Positions 11,020 through 22,372 of a DNA stretch of 60,642 nucleotides are shown piece after piece (positions within the stretch are counted from its first letter, which is position 1; every line of letters begins with the position of its first letter). The translations under genes and the position numbers were made by a program. The DNA comes from Deinococcus gobiensis I-0 (lineage in GTDB: Bacteria; Deinococcota; Deinococci; Deinococcales; Deinococcaceae), in NCBI RefSeq assembly GCF_000252445.1, contig NC_017790.1, forward strand, positions 577,501-638,142. The letters are read 5' to 3'. The notes below the pieces were generated by a model. That model saw nothing but the letters and a program-made list of their open reading frames with translations. It made no database searches and was not told the DNA's origin.

Positions 11020-12543
11020 TCAGTCCTCCTTGCCGGGCAGGCCGAGCCGCGCGGCGCGGTGCCCATCCAGGTTGATGGCGACGTTTTTCGTCTCCATGTA
11101 GAAGTCGAAGGAATAGTCGCCGCCGTCGCGCCCGATGCCGCTGGCCTTCATGCCGCCGAAGGGCGTGGGCAGGTGGCGCACGTTTTCCGAGTTCACCCAG
11201 ATCATGCCGGCGTCCAGGCCCGCCGCGAAGGTATGCGCGCGCGTCAGGTCGTTCGTCCAGAGGTAGGCGGCCAGCCCGTAAGGCACGTCGTTGGCGATGT
11301 GCAGTGCCTGCGCCTCGTCGTCGAAAGGCAACACGGTCAGCACCGGCCCGAAGATCTCCTCCTGCGCCACCCGCATGTCGGTGCGCGCGCCCGTGATCAG
11401 CGTGGGGCGCACGTAGTTCCCCACGTCCCCGATGCGCTCGCCGCCGACCGCCACCACCGCGCCGTCCTCACGCGCGATGTCGAAGTACGAGCAGACCTTC
11501 TCGAACTGCCGGGGGTGGATGAGCGGCCCGACCTCGGTCGCGGGGTCCAGCGGATCGCCCACGCGGATGTTCGCGACGCGCTCCCGCAGTCCCTCGACGA
11601 AGGCGTCGTGGATGCCCCGCTCGACCAGGAGGCGGCTCGACGACGTGCAGCGCTGCCCGTTGAGGCTGTAGAGCATGAAGATCACGGCGTCGAGCGCCCG
11701 GTCCAGGTCCGCGTCCGCGAACACCACGACCGGATTCTTGCCGCCGAGTTCCAGGTGCACGCGCTTGAGGGTGTCGGCCCCCTGCTTCTGGATCAGGCTG
11801 CCGGTGCGGCTCTCGCCGATGAAGGCGATGGCCTTGATGTGCGGGTGCTCGGTCAGCGCCTTGCCCGCCGTCTCGCCGTAGCCGTGAACGAGGTTCACCA
11901 CGCCGGCCGGCAGCCCCGCCTCGTGCATGATCTCGGCCAGCACCGTGGCTGTCACCGGACTCCACTCGGCGGGCTTGTGGACCACCGTGCAGCCGGCCGC
12001 CAGCGCCGGGGCGATCTTCCAGGTGCTCAGCATGAAGGGCGTGTTCCAGGGCGTGATGATGCCCACCGGCCCGACCGGCTGCCGGACCGTGTAGTTCAGG
12101 AAGCCCTGGGTGGGCAGGCTCAGGCCGTCCTGCGCGCCCTCGGCCCGGTCGGCGAAGAACCGGAAGTTCTCGGCCGCGCGCACCGCCGCCGACTTCATGA
12201 ACCGGATGGGTTGCCCGGTGTCCAGGCTCTCCAGCACGGCGATTTCCTCGGCCCGCGTCTCGATGAGGTCGGCGACGCGGTACAGCAGTTTGCGCCGCGC
12301 CTTGCCGCCCAGCGCGCGCCACGCCGGAAAGGCGTCCCAGGCGGCCTGCGCCGCGCGGTCGATGTCGCGCGCGTCGCCGCTGGCCGCGCGGGTCAGGGGG
12401 CTGTTGTCGGTCGGCGTCTGGACCCCGAAGGTCTCGCCTCCGGCGGCGTCCACCCACTCGCCGCCGATGAAATGGCGCAGGGGGCGCTGGGCCAGCGAGC
12501 GCCGCAGGGCCTCGTGGGCCGGCACAGGTACGGATACGGTCAT
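11020..12543 (-). CDS. hpaE: 5-carboxymethyl-2-hydroxymuconate semialdehyde dehydrogenase (HpaE)
   Basis: A 507-residue NAD-dependent aldehyde dehydrogenase. Catalytic Cys299 lies in [12 protein letters not shown] and Glu265 in [16 protein letters not shown] (165-170) is the oxyanion Asn region and FIGESRTG the nucleotide loop. The best start is the ATG at 12543, preceded by GGAGG at 6-9 nt, although the frame stays open upstream. The product oxidises the ring-cleavage semialdehyde to 5-carboxymethyl-2-hydroxymuconate. It is the first gene of the hpa operon, about 84 nt after the predicted transcription start. Confidence 0.93.
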   Translation of the reverse strand: MTVSVPVPAHEALRRSLAQRPLRHFIGGEWVDAAGGETFGVQTPTDNSPLTRAASGDARDIDRAAQAAWDAFPAWRALGGKARRKLLYRVADLIETRAEEIAVLESLDTGQPIRFMKSAAVRAAENFRFFADRAEGAQDGLSLPTQGFLNYTVRQPVGPVGIITPWNTPFMLSTWKIAPALAAGCTVVHKPAEWSPVTATVLAEIMHEAGLPAGVVNLVHGYGETAGKALTEHPHIKAIAFIGESRTGSLIQKQGADTLKRVHLELGGKNPVVVFADADLDRALDAVIFMLYSLNGQRCTSSSRLLVERGIHDAFVEGLRERVANIRVGDPLDPATEVGPLIHPRQFEKVCSYFDIAREDGAVVAVGGERIGDVGNYVRPTLITGARTDMRVAQEEIFGPVLTVLPFDDEAQALHIANDVPYGLAAYLWTNDLTRAHTFAAGLDAGMIWVNSENVRHLPTPFGGMKASGIGRDGGDYSFDFYMETKNVAINLDGHRAARLGLPGKED

Positions 12544-12633
12544 GGAACCTCCAGAAAGGCGGCCGGGCAGGGCCACCGGCAGGGCGGCCAGCCGCGCGGT
12601 GGGCCGGGCCGAAACGGATTGTGTGACTCCCCC

Positions 12634-12662
12634 AGGGTACGCGGCCGGGGAGGGCCGGACAA
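12634..12662 (-). promoter_or_regulatory. Promoter of the hpa operon
   Basis: On the minus strand TTGTCC (12662-12657) and TACCCT (12639-12634) are separated by exactly 17 nt, a good sigma-70 type pair. Transcription would start near 12627 and read hpaE first. Confidence 0.6.
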
Positions 12663-12690
12663 GGCCGGAGCGCACAGACTCCACGCCCCC

Positions 12691-12710
12691 CGTTGTGGAT
12701 TTCGACAATG
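12691..12710. promoter_or_regulatory. Dyad between hpa operon and regulator (possible operator)
   Basis: TTGT (12693-12696) and ACAA (12705-12708) flank GGATTTCG, a short dyad in the divergent intergenic region about 30 nt upstream of the hpa -35 box. It is a reasonable binding site for the adjacent regulator; this is inference. Confidence 0.3.
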
Positions 12711-12730
12711 GCGAGTGAATGCGGGCGCGC

Positions 12731-12736
12731 TACAGT
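12731..12736 (+). promoter_or_regulatory. -10 box of the PucR-type regulator (leaderless)
   Basis: TACAGT ends 6 nt before the ATG at 12743. This spacing fits a leaderless start at 12743 and supports that codon, in a frame that is later lost, as the original start. Confidence 0.5.
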
Positions 12737-12742
12737 CCGGGC

Positions 12743-13988
12743 ATGGTCCGAACGAGTGCCCTGCGGCGCGAACTGGGGCTGCCCGGCCCGGCGCCGGGCG
12801 ACCCCCGACCCCGAGCTGCCCACCCTGGCCGACGCGCTGGCCGCTGCGGCCCCGCTGCCGCCCGCCCGCGTGCGCCGGGCCTACCTGCGGCGGCTGGCCG
12901 GCGACCTGCGGCCCCACCTGCCCGCCCTGAACCTGCTGCTCGACGACCTGCGGGGCGTGACCGGGCGCGCGCAGCCCGAACGCGCGCTGGCGCAGTGGCT
13001 CGCCTCCGTGACGGGCGGCCGGGCCACCCTCTATTCGAGCTGGGACGAGGTGGTGGCGCAGCAGGGCACGCCGGGGCCCGCCCGCGCCGAGCAGCGCCTG
13101 GTCTACGAGGGCCGCCCGGTGGGCCGCCTGACCCTGGAGGCCGCGCCGGAGTGGCTGGCGCTCGTGCCCCTGGTGGCCGAGCAGGCGCGGCTGGCCCGAC
13201 TCCAGGCGGCGGCGGCGGGGGCGGCGCGCCGCCGGGCGGGCGAGCGGCAGTTCGAGGCCCTGCTGGCCGGCGACCTGAGCGGCGCGCCCGGCGGCGGCCC
13301 CTGCGTGCTGGCGGCCCTGCGCCTCGGCGGCCCCATGCCCCGCACCGGCAGCGCCCGCGAGCGCCGGCTCCAGCAGCTCGACCTGCTGTGCGCGGTGGGC
13401 GAGGGGCAGCTCCAGGGCCAGCGCCTGCCCTGCCTGGCCACCGTGCGGGGCGACAAGGCCCTGTGGCTGTGGCAGGGGCAGGACTCCGCGCGCGAGGCGG
13501 CGGCGCTGCACCGCGGCCTGCTGAGCGCCACCGAGGCCCTGTTCTCGCTGGGAATCAGCGCGCCGCAGCCCGGCTTCGCGTCGGTGCGCGCCGCGCTGGG
13601 GCAGGCGGTCCAGGCCCTTCAGGAGGTGCGCGCCCCCCGTGGCCTGATGACCTTCGAGCGGCTCGACCCCTTTCAGACCCTGCTGGAAAGCGGCGCGCTG
13701 CATACCCTGTCCGAACAGGTGCTGGGGCGGCTGCGCGCGGCGGACGACGGCCGGCTCGAAGACACCCTGCGCGAGTACCTGCGCCGTCCGGGGTCGCTCG
13801 GGGCCCTGGCGCAGGCCCTGAACGTCCACATCAACACCCTGCGTCACCGCCTGCGCCGGACCGAGGAGGTGCTGGGCGGCGACCTGAACGATCCGGCCTT
13901 CGTGGCCCGCCTGTATCTGGCCCTGCACGCCGGGCAGGAGGGCGCGCCCGGGGCCTTCGGGGACGCCGAAGCCCCCGGAGCGGAATGA
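12743..13988 (+). CDS. PucR-family regulator, probably frameshifted near its start
   Basis: The long frame (from TTG 12693 or ATG 12708 to 13988, up to 431 residues) ends in a PucR C-terminal helix-turn-helix: LREYLRRPGSLGALAQALNV then HINTLRHRLRRTEEVLGGDL. The middle resembles the GGDEF-like region of the CdaR/PucR group. The N-terminus in that frame (MASECGRATVRAW) looks wrong. From the ATG at 12743 the other frame reads MVRTSALRRELGLPGPAPGD and would join PELPTLADAL if one C were removed from the five-C run near 12802. So either a real frameshift or a sequence error is likely. It lies divergent from the hpa operon and is the best candidate for its regulator. Confidence 0.75.
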
Positions 13989-14022
13989 CCCCCGGCCTGG
14001 GGCCGGTTTACGGGGCCGGGGG
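13989..14022. terminator. Bidirectional hairpin between convergent genes
   Basis: CCCCCGGCC (13989-13997) and GGCCGGGGG (14014-14022) make a perfect 9-bp stem with a 16-nt loop. It lies just after the regulator stop and overlaps the end of the convergent DUF1684 gene. There is no strong T run. Confidence 0.55.
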
Positions 14023-14646
14023 CAGGGACGCCCGCTCTCCGGCCCGCACAGCGAACTTCAGGACGTTGGCGGGCGGCGCGAGTGGGCAGCTCCAGCGGGC
14101 GTCGTAGAAACAGGAGGGATGGTAGGCGAAATTGAAATCCAGCACGAGGTCCCCGCGCGCGGTGCTGCCCAGGTCGGCCCCCTTGACGGTGTCGAGGAGG
14201 TAACGCCCGCCCCCGTAGCTTTCCTGGCCGCTCGTGGCGTCCCGGAACGGCACGAAGACCCCGCCGCCGTATACGTCGATCCAGTACAGGTCCAGCCCGT
14301 GATCGCCGAACTCGGCCCGGCCGAACCGCACGAGCGGGAGGTCCTGGCCGGTCGAGGACGCGACCGTCAGGCGCTCTTCCGGGAGACTGCGCACCCGCGC
14401 CCCGAACACCAGCGCCGGGTCGTAGGGCCAGACGGGCAGCCCCGCGAAGGCCGCGCGCGCCCCTTCGGGCAGCGGGGTCTGTGGGTGACTCCGGAACAGT
14501 TCGCTGCGCTCCTGGGCCCAGCGGCGGTGCGCGCCGGCCGGGTCCTGGGCGCGGCCGGCGCGCACCTCGGCATACAGGTCGGCCACCCGCCGACGCCAGT
14601 CGAGCAGGTCCAGCCAGGCAGGGGCCGCCGGTTCGGAAACAGTCAC
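14008..14646 (-). CDS. DUF1684 domain-containing protein
   Basis: A 212-residue protein starting with GTG. DUF1684 marks are the N-terminal DLLDWRRRVADLYAEVR and WAQERSELFRSHPQTPLP, and the C-terminal block DLVLDFNFAYHPSCFYDARW followed by CPLAPPANVLKFAVRAGE. The family is widespread in bacteria and of unknown function; the conserved Asp, Asn and Cys residues suggest ligand or metal binding. No signal peptide is seen, so it is probably cytoplasmic. A TATGGT box 6 nt before the GTG suggests leaderless transcription. Confidence 0.85.
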   Translation of the reverse strand: MTVSEPAAPAWLDLLDWRRRVADLYAEVRAGRAQDPAGAHRRWAQERSELFRSHPQTPLPEGARAAFAGLPVWPYDPALVFGARVRSLPEERLTVASSTGQDLPLVRFGRAEFGDHGLDLYWIDVYGGGVFVPFRDATSGQESYGGGRYLLDTVKGADLGSTARGDLVLDFNFAYHPSCFYDARWSCPLAPPANVLKFAVRAGERASLPPAP

Positions 14647-14652
14647 CGGCCC

Positions 14653-14658
14653 ACCATA
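14653..14658 (-). promoter_or_regulatory. -10 box of the DUF1684 gene (leaderless)
   Basis: TATGGT on the minus strand, 6 nt before the GTG start at 14646. The same hexamer at the same distance occurs before the FNT gene at 49636. Confidence 0.45.
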
Positions 14659-14718
14659 GAGCAGACCCCGCCTCTTCTCCCCTGCGCGGCAGGCCCAGCG
14701 GCGGGCCGGGTCATCGCC

Positions 14719-14724
14719 TAGACT
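14719..14724 (+). promoter_or_regulatory. Possible -10 box of the TerD-AIM24 gene
   Basis: TAGACT lies about 70 nt before the TTG start at 14795. The -35 region at 17 nt (CAGCGG) is poor, so this is a weak call. Confidence 0.3.
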
Positions 14725-14794
14725 GGGCCGAAGTCCCTGCCCGTCGCCCGGCCGCCCGAAGGGGGTGGCCCCGTTCCCTCCCGCGAGGTTTCCC

Positions 14795-16213
14795 TTGACA
14801 CAGCTTCAACCCGGCGAGAAACGCAAGTTGTCCGATTTCCTGACAGGGCCGCGCCTGCGCGTGCAGGTCACGCACGACCTGCCGCAGGCCGACGTGAGCG
14901 TCTTCGGCCTCGACGGCGAGCGCAAGCTGCGCGACGACCGGTATTTCGTCTTCTACAACCAGCTCCAGAGTCCGGGGCGCGAGGTGTCGTTGCAGCTCGC
15001 GGACGGCCACGCGACTTTCGACCTCGACCTCGCGGCGCTGCCGGCGGGGATCGAGCGGCTGGTCTTCGTGATCTCGCACGACCAGCAGCCCATGAGCCGC
15101 CTGGGCCAGCTGCGCCTGAGCGTGCAGGACGCCCAGGGCACCGAGCGCGCCGCCGTGCCCCTCACGGGCACCCAGTTCACGGCCGAGCGCGCCCTGATGA
15201 TCGCCGAGCTGTACCGCCATTCCGGCGAGTGGCGGCTCGCGGGCGTCGCGCAGGGCTTCCAGGGTGGCCTCGACTCGCTGCTGGAGTATTTCGGCGGACA
15301 GGTGGCCGGCAGCCAGACGCCCGCCGCGCCGTCGCCCGTTGCCCCGGCCCCGGCCTCCCTCCCGGCAGCTCCGGCCCATGTGCCGCCCGCCGCGCCGGCC
15401 TGGAGCGCCCCCGTATCCCCTGCCCCGGCGGCTCCGGGCCCCGGCGTTCCCACCGGGGCCGCGCCGTCGGGCCAGGGCAGCAGCCTGTCGGACTTCCTGC
15501 GCGCGAGCGCCGAGCAGGACCGGCCCGGCGACGTGTTCGAGCTGGAATCGAGCAAGATGCTGGAGGTCAAGGTCAACGGCCGGGTCTGGAGCAAGCTCGG
15601 GGCGATGGTGGCCTACCGGGGCCGCCTCGACTTCCAGCGGGCCAGCACCCTCAGCGACCTCATGGGCGGCATGCGGCAGGGCGGCGGCGGCATGATGGGC
15701 TCGCTGCTGGGCGCCGCCATGCGCATGGGCAGCGGCGAGATGGGGCCGCTGGTCAGCATCCAGGGCCAGGGCGTGTGCTACCTCGCCGACCAGGGCAAGG
15801 AAATCTCGATCATCCGGCTGCAGGGCGACACCCTGAACGTCAACGGCAAGGACCTGCTGGCCTTCGAGGACACCGTGACCCACGAGATCACCATGCAGCG
15901 CTCGGTGGCGGGCATGGTGTCGGGCGGCATGTTCAGCGTGCAGGTGCGCGGGCACGGCATGGTCGCCCTCCTGAGCCACGGCCAGCCGCTGACGCTGCGG
16001 GTCACGCCGCAGGAGCCGGTCTTCACCGACCCCAACGCCACCATCGCCTGGAGCGAGAACCTGCGCCCCGACCTGCGCGTGAGCCAGGACCTGCGCTCCA
16101 TGTTCGGGCGTGGGGGCGGCGAGACCCTCCAGATGGCCTTCCAGGGCAGCGGCTTCGTGGTCGTGCAGCCCTACGAGGAAGCCGCCGCGATGGACCACCT
16201 GCCGAGCCACTGA
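14795..16213 (+). CDS. TerD-domain / AIM24-domain fusion protein
   Basis: A 472-residue protein. The TTG at 14795 is chosen because GAGG lies 7 nt before it and the protein then begins [16 protein letters not shown], the usual start of TerD-like domains. Residues 1-165 are TerD (tellurium and stress-response, calcium-binding beta-sandwich): [10 protein letters not shown] then a strand-rich core, [27 protein letters not shown]. Residues 170-220 are a Pro/Ala linker. Residues 235-465 are an AIM24 (TIGR00266-type) beta-barrel: [49 protein letters not shown]. Stress-related TerD and AIM24 proteins are often neighbours; here they are one chain. The function is unproven. Confidence 0.85.
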   Translation: MTQLQPGEKRKLSDFLTGPRLRVQVTHDLPQADVSVFGLDGERKLRDDRYFVFYNQLQSPGREVSLQLADGHATFDLDLAALPAGIERLVFVISHDQQPMSRLGQLRLSVQDAQGTERAAVPLTGTQFTAERALMIAELYRHSGEWRLAGVAQGFQGGLDSLLEYFGGQVAGSQTPAAPSPVAPAPASLPAAPAHVPPAAPAWSAPVSPAPAAPGPGVPTGAAPSGQGSSLSDFLRASAEQDRPGDVFELESSKMLEVKVNGRVWSKLGAMVAYRGRLDFQRASTLSDLMGGMRQGGGGMMGSLLGAAMRMGSGEMGPLVSIQGQGVCYLADQGKEISIIRLQGDTLNVNGKDLLAFEDTVTHEITMQRSVAGMVSGGMFSVQVRGHGMVALLSHGQPLTLRVTPQEPVFTDPNATIAWSENLRPDLRVSQDLRSMFGRGGGETLQMAFQGSGFVVVQPYEEAAAMDHLPSH

Positions 16214-16226
16214 GGGGCCTCGCCCT

Positions 16227-16254
16227 GGCCCCCCATACCGGTCATCCGGGGGCC
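16227..16254. terminator. Bidirectional hairpin between convergent genes
   Basis: GGCCCCC (16227-16233) pairs with GGGGGCC (16248-16254) over a 14-nt loop in the 51-nt gap between the TerD-AIM24 gene and the CoA-transferase gene, which converge here. Confidence 0.5.
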
Positions 16255-16264
16255 GGGGCGGACC

Positions 16265-18879
<2,615 letters not shown>

Positions 18880-19279
18880 GCGGGAGTCCTTTGCACGGGA
18901 GGGGGTCCGGGCCGGAATCTGCCCGGAGGCACCGGCCAGGCCCGGGTGCGGATGGGTTGAGGGTCAGGGCCCAGGGTAAGGGCTGCGGCCCGTTTTGCCC
19001 AGGCGGCCGTGTCCGGCGGGGTGGGCCAGCCTTCCCCCGCGCCGCCCGAAATGCACTCTAGATAACTTTTGAAGCTTCAAACGGCATTTGCTAGGTTGTC
19101 ATTCAGTTCCACACAACGTCTCTCTACTCGCCCCTTCGCCGTTCTCCCGAAGCCTCCTGTCCGAGTTCCGTACCGCTTCTGTCCTCCCGGGCAGGGCCAG
19201 ACCCCTGCATTTTCCCGAGTGCACGTCGGCCGGCCCCGGTGCCTGTCCCCATTTCAAGATTTCCGAGGAGGAGGTGTCC
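18880..19279. other. 400-bp divergent control region
   Basis: There is no gene. It separates the leftward thiolase operon from the rightward cupin/transporter operon. The right half (19060-19200) is AT-richer and holds the 14-bp palindrome and promoter described separately. Nothing else is convincing. Confidence 0.6.
19068..19097 (+). promoter_or_regulatory. Promoter with a 14-bp palindromic operator
   Basis: TTTGAAGCTTCAAA (19068-19081) is a perfect palindrome. It overlaps a -35-like TTGAAG (19069-19074), and TAGGTT follows at 17 nt (19092-19097). A dimeric repressor (MarR, GntR or similar) bound here would block the cupin/transporter promoter, and it could also act on the divergent thiolase operon. 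Confidence 0.5.
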
Positions 19280-19717
19280 ATGCACGCCCGGCAAATCGCC
19301 TTCGGGAGCGCTCCTGGCCCCATCGGTCTCGTGTTCGAGCATCTGTCGGGCGAGGGCAGCACCCTGACCGGTACGGCCCGGCTGCGGCGCGGCCAGCAGG
19401 TCCCCCTGAGCGGGGAGTCCGTCCATCCCGCCGACGAATATTCGTATGTCCTGAGTGGCCGCGTCGAGATCGAGATCGGCGGGCAGGTCCATCTGGGCGG
19501 ACCCGGCACCTTCATGCTCATCCCGGCGGGCGAAGGCCACGTCACGCGCGCCTTGGAGGACGCCGAGGTGCTGTGGTGGTGGGTCGGCTCCCCCGAGACC
19601 TTCACCGCCCTCAAGGCCGCCTATCCCGCCGAGGCCGCCGCGCTGGCCGCGCCGGTACCTGCGCCCGCGCCGGCCGCCCCTTTCCCCGATGCCCTACCCC
19701 CGAAGGAGACGCCATGA
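19280..19717 (+). CDS. Cupin-domain protein
   Basis: A 145-residue small single-domain cupin. The ATG at 19280 is chosen over upstream in-frame codons because of a strong GAGGAGGAGG ribosome site. Cupin motif 1 is SVHPADEYSYVLSGRVEIEIGG with the expected His and Glu, and motif 2 is GPGTFMLIPAGEGHVTRALE with the His, enough for a metal site. The C-terminus is an Ala/Pro tail. The stop overlaps the next start by 4 nt (ATGA), so it is coupled to the substrate-binding protein. It may be an enzyme or sensor acting on the substrate carried by that transporter; this is inference. Confidence 0.85.
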   Translation: MHARQIAFGSAPGPIGLVFEHLSGEGSTLTGTARLRRGQQVPLSGESVHPADEYSYVLSGRVEIEIGGQVHLGGPGTFMLIPAGEGHVTRALEDAEVLWWWVGSPETFTALKAAYPAEAAALAAPVPAPAPAAPFPDALPPKETP

Positions 19718-21300
19718 ACCTGATTCCGTCCCGCACCGCCCTGTCCCGAATCCTGATGTGTACGGCCCTGCTGGGCGCGGGGCTGGCTGGAGCGCAGCGC
19801 CAGAACACCCTGGTCGTCGGTGGGGATTTCAGCGACCTGGTCACGCTGGACCCCGGCGTCGCCTACGAGTTCTCGGGATCGCTGATCCTGGGCAACATCT
19901 ACGACACGCTCGTGGCCTACGAGGGCAACAACCTCAAGACCCTGCGCCCCCGGCTGGCGAGCAGCTGGAGCGTGGCCCAGACCGGCACGGGCTCGCGCAT
20001 CACCTTCAAGCTGCGTGACGCCAAGTTCAGCACCGGCAGGCCCGTCACGGCCGCCGACGTGGTGTACTCGCTGGAGCGGGTCATCAACCTCAAGACGCCG
20101 TCGAGCTTCCTGCTCACCGACGTGGCGAACCTGAAGGTCGGCTCGGTGACGGCCCCCGACGCCAAGACGGTCGTGATGGACATTCCCAAGACGGCCAACC
20201 CCAACATCGTCCTCGCCCTGCTGACCTTCAACGTGGGCGGTATCGTGGACAGCACCGAGGCCAAGGCGCATATCCAGAACGGCGACTACGGCAGCGCGTG
20301 GCTGAAGAACCACTCGGCGGGCAGCGGCCCCTTCAAGCTCAACCGCTGGGACCAGAGCGCGCAGGTGGCGCTGGACGTGAACCCCAACGCCTTCCGGCGC
20401 TCGACCACCATCAAACGCGTGATCCTGCGCTACATGCAGGAGTCGGCGGCCCAGCAGACCGCGCTGAACTCGGGCGAGATCGACGTGGCCTGGGACTACA
20501 CCCCCGACGCCTTCAAGGCGGCCCAGACGAATCCCAACCTCAAGGCGCTCAAGACCGACACCTTCACGATGGCCTATCTGGGCATGAACTCGGCCAAGGG
20601 CTCGGTGTTCGAGGACGCGCGCGTGCGCCAGGCCGTGCGTTACGCCATCGACCAGGACGGCATCGTCAAGAGCCTGCTTCAGGGCCTCGCCCTCAAGACG
20701 CAGACCATCATTCCGCTCGGCATGGCCGGTTCGACCTCCCGCATCAGCTACCCCTACGACCCGGCCAAGGCCAAGGCCCTGCTGCGCGCCGCCGGAAAAC
20801 CCGACGGGTTCTCGGTGGACATGCAGATCGGCACCGGGGCCTGCCCGGGCGGCGTGCCCTGCCAGGACCTCGCGGCCAAGCTCCAGTCGGACCTGGCGAA
20901 AGTGGGCATCAAGGTCAACATCCGCCAGAGCGTGACCTCCGAGATGCTCACCGCCTACCGCGCCCAGAAGACCAGCCTGATCCTGATGTACTGGGGACCG
21001 GACTACCCCGACGCCGACGGCAACGGCACGCCGCTGGCCGACTACGGGGCCAAGTCGCTGGCCTGGCGCAACGCCTGGAACAACCCCCAGGCCAGCCAGC
21101 TCGCGCAGGCGGCGGCCACCGAGACCAACCAGGCCAAGCGCGTCAACCTGTACGCCCAGCTCAACAAACTGATGGTGGACGAGGGGCCCTACGCGGTCCT
21201 GTACCAGCCCAACAAGCCGGTCGTCACCAGCAAGAACGTGACCGGGTTCGTGCGCGACGCCAACGGCAACGTGCAGTTCGAGCGCGTCAGCAAGAAGTGA
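19714..21300 (+). CDS. ABC transporter substrate-binding protein (family 5, peptide/solute type)
   Basis: A 528-residue exported SBP_bac_5 protein. The signal peptide is MNLIPSRTALSRILMCTALL with cleavage likely at AGAQ (residues 25-28), without a lipobox. Family hallmarks are FSDLVTLDPGVAYEFSGSLI, FKLRDAKFSTGRPVTAADVV, GSGPFKLNRWD and LILMYWGPDYPDADG. It binds peptides or other medium-size solutes (opines, glutathione, aromatic or sugar conjugates) and hands them to the two permeases encoded next. AAGGAG lies before the ATG, which overlaps the cupin stop. Confidence 0.9.
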   Translation: MNLIPSRTALSRILMCTALLGAGLAGAQRQNTLVVGGDFSDLVTLDPGVAYEFSGSLILGNIYDTLVAYEGNNLKTLRPRLASSWSVAQTGTGSRITFKLRDAKFSTGRPVTAADVVYSLERVINLKTPSSFLLTDVANLKVGSVTAPDAKTVVMDIPKTANPNIVLALLTFNVGGIVDSTEAKAHIQNGDYGSAWLKNHSAGSGPFKLNRWDQSAQVALDVNPNAFRRSTTIKRVILRYMQESAAQQTALNSGEIDVAWDYTPDAFKAAQTNPNLKALKTDTFTMAYLGMNSAKGSVFEDARVRQAVRYAIDQDGIVKSLLQGLALKTQTIIPLGMAGSTSRISYPYDPAKAKALLRAAGKPDGFSVDMQIGTGACPGGVPCQDLAAKLQSDLAKVGIKVNIRQSVTSEMLTAYRAQKTSLILMYWGPDYPDADGNGTPLADYGAKSLAWRNAWNNPQASQLAQAAATETNQAKRVNLYAQLNKLMVDEGPYAVLYQPNKPVVTSKNVTGFVRDANGNVQFERVSKK

Positions 21301-21364
21301 AGTTCGGGACCGGGACGGGGGCCGCGCGCCCCGCCGTCCCGGTTCGTCTGGAGGAGGCCGTCCG

Positions 21365-22372
21365 TTGTTCGTCTATATCCTCAAACGCCTGGGGCTGATG
21401 CTGTTCGTGCTGTGGGGCGTCACCCTCACGGCCTTCCTGATCTCGCACACGCTGCCCGCCGACCCGGCCGCCGCCGTCCTGGGCAACAACGCCCGTGAAG
21501 AACAGCTCGCCGAATTCCGGCAGCGCTACGGCCTGGACCAGCCGCTGCCCGTGCAGTACGGCCTGTATATGAAGGGCCTGCTGCGCGGCGACCTGGGGAC
21601 CTCGCTGCGCACCCAGAACAGCATCACGTCCGATCTGCGGCAGTTTTTCCCCGCAACACTGGAAATCACGCTCGTGGCGGTGGTCTTCGCGCTCGTCATC
21701 GGGCTGCCGCTGGGGATCGTCGCCGCCCTCTGGCACGGGCGCTGGCCGGACCTCACGGCACGTATCTTCTCGCTGCTGGGCGGGGCCACGCCGGTGTACT
21801 GGCTGGCGATCCTGGCACTGACCCTCTTTCACGAGAAGCTCGGCTGGCTGCCGGGGCCGGGGCGCCTCGACTCGTACAGCCTGCCGCCGCCCGTCCACAC
21901 GGGGCTGGTGTCGGTGGACGCCCTGCTGGCCGGGGACCGCCAGGTGTTCGTGGACGCCCTGCGGCACCTGATCCTGCCGGGGCTGGTGCTGGGGGCCTAT
22001 TCGGCCGCGCTGCTGACCCGCATGACCCGCAGCGCCCTGCTGGAGGTGCTGTCGCAGGACTACGTGCGCACGGCGCGGGCCAAGGGCCTCAAACGCAGCC
22101 GCGTGATCTCCAAACATGCCCTGCGCAACGCGGCGCTGCCCCTGCTCACGGTCTTCGGGGGGCTGTTCGGCGGCCTCCTGACCGGCGCGGTCCTGACCGA
22201 GACGATCTTCTCGTGGCCGGGCATCGGCGGTTACGCCACGACCTCGGCCATCAGCCTCGACTTTCCGGCCGTCATGGGGGTCACGCTCGTCGCCGGGCTG
22301 GCCTATTCGGTGGTCAACCTCCTCGTGGACCTCGCCTACGCCTTTTTCGACCCCAGGATCAGCTACAGATGA
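21365..22372 (+). CDS. ABC transporter permease (DppB/OppB type)
   Basis: A 335-residue inner-membrane permease with about six transmembrane segments. It starts with TTG after GGAGG and reads MFVYILKRLGLMLFVLWGVT, the usual DppB N-terminus. The EAA loop that touches the ATPase is present (VRTARAKGLKRSRVISKHAL), as is ETIFSWPGIGGY. A 64-nt gap separates it from the substrate-binding protein gene, and the stop overlaps the next start. Confidence 0.93.
   Translation: MFVYILKRLGLMLFVLWGVTLTAFLISHTLPADPAAAVLGNNAREEQLAEFRQRYGLDQPLPVQYGLYMKGLLRGDLGTSLRTQNSITSDLRQFFPATLEITLVAVVFALVIGLPLGIVAALWHGRWPDLTARIFSLLGGATPVYWLAILALTLFHEKLGWLPGPGRLDSYSLPPPVHTGLVSVDALLAGDRQVFVDALRHLILPGLVLGAYSAALLTRMTRSALLEVLSQDYVRTARAKGLKRSRVISKHALRNAALPLLTVFGGLFGGLLTGAVLTETIFSWPGIGGYATTSAISLDFPAVMGVTLVAGLAYSVVNLLVDLAYAFFDPRISYR

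Noticed and set aside
12693..12742. TTG 12693 or ATG 12708 as the regulator start
   Set aside because: The resulting N-terminus is Cys/Trp/Arg-rich and unlike the family, and the -10 box sits downstream of both codons; kept only as a fallback if no frameshift exists.
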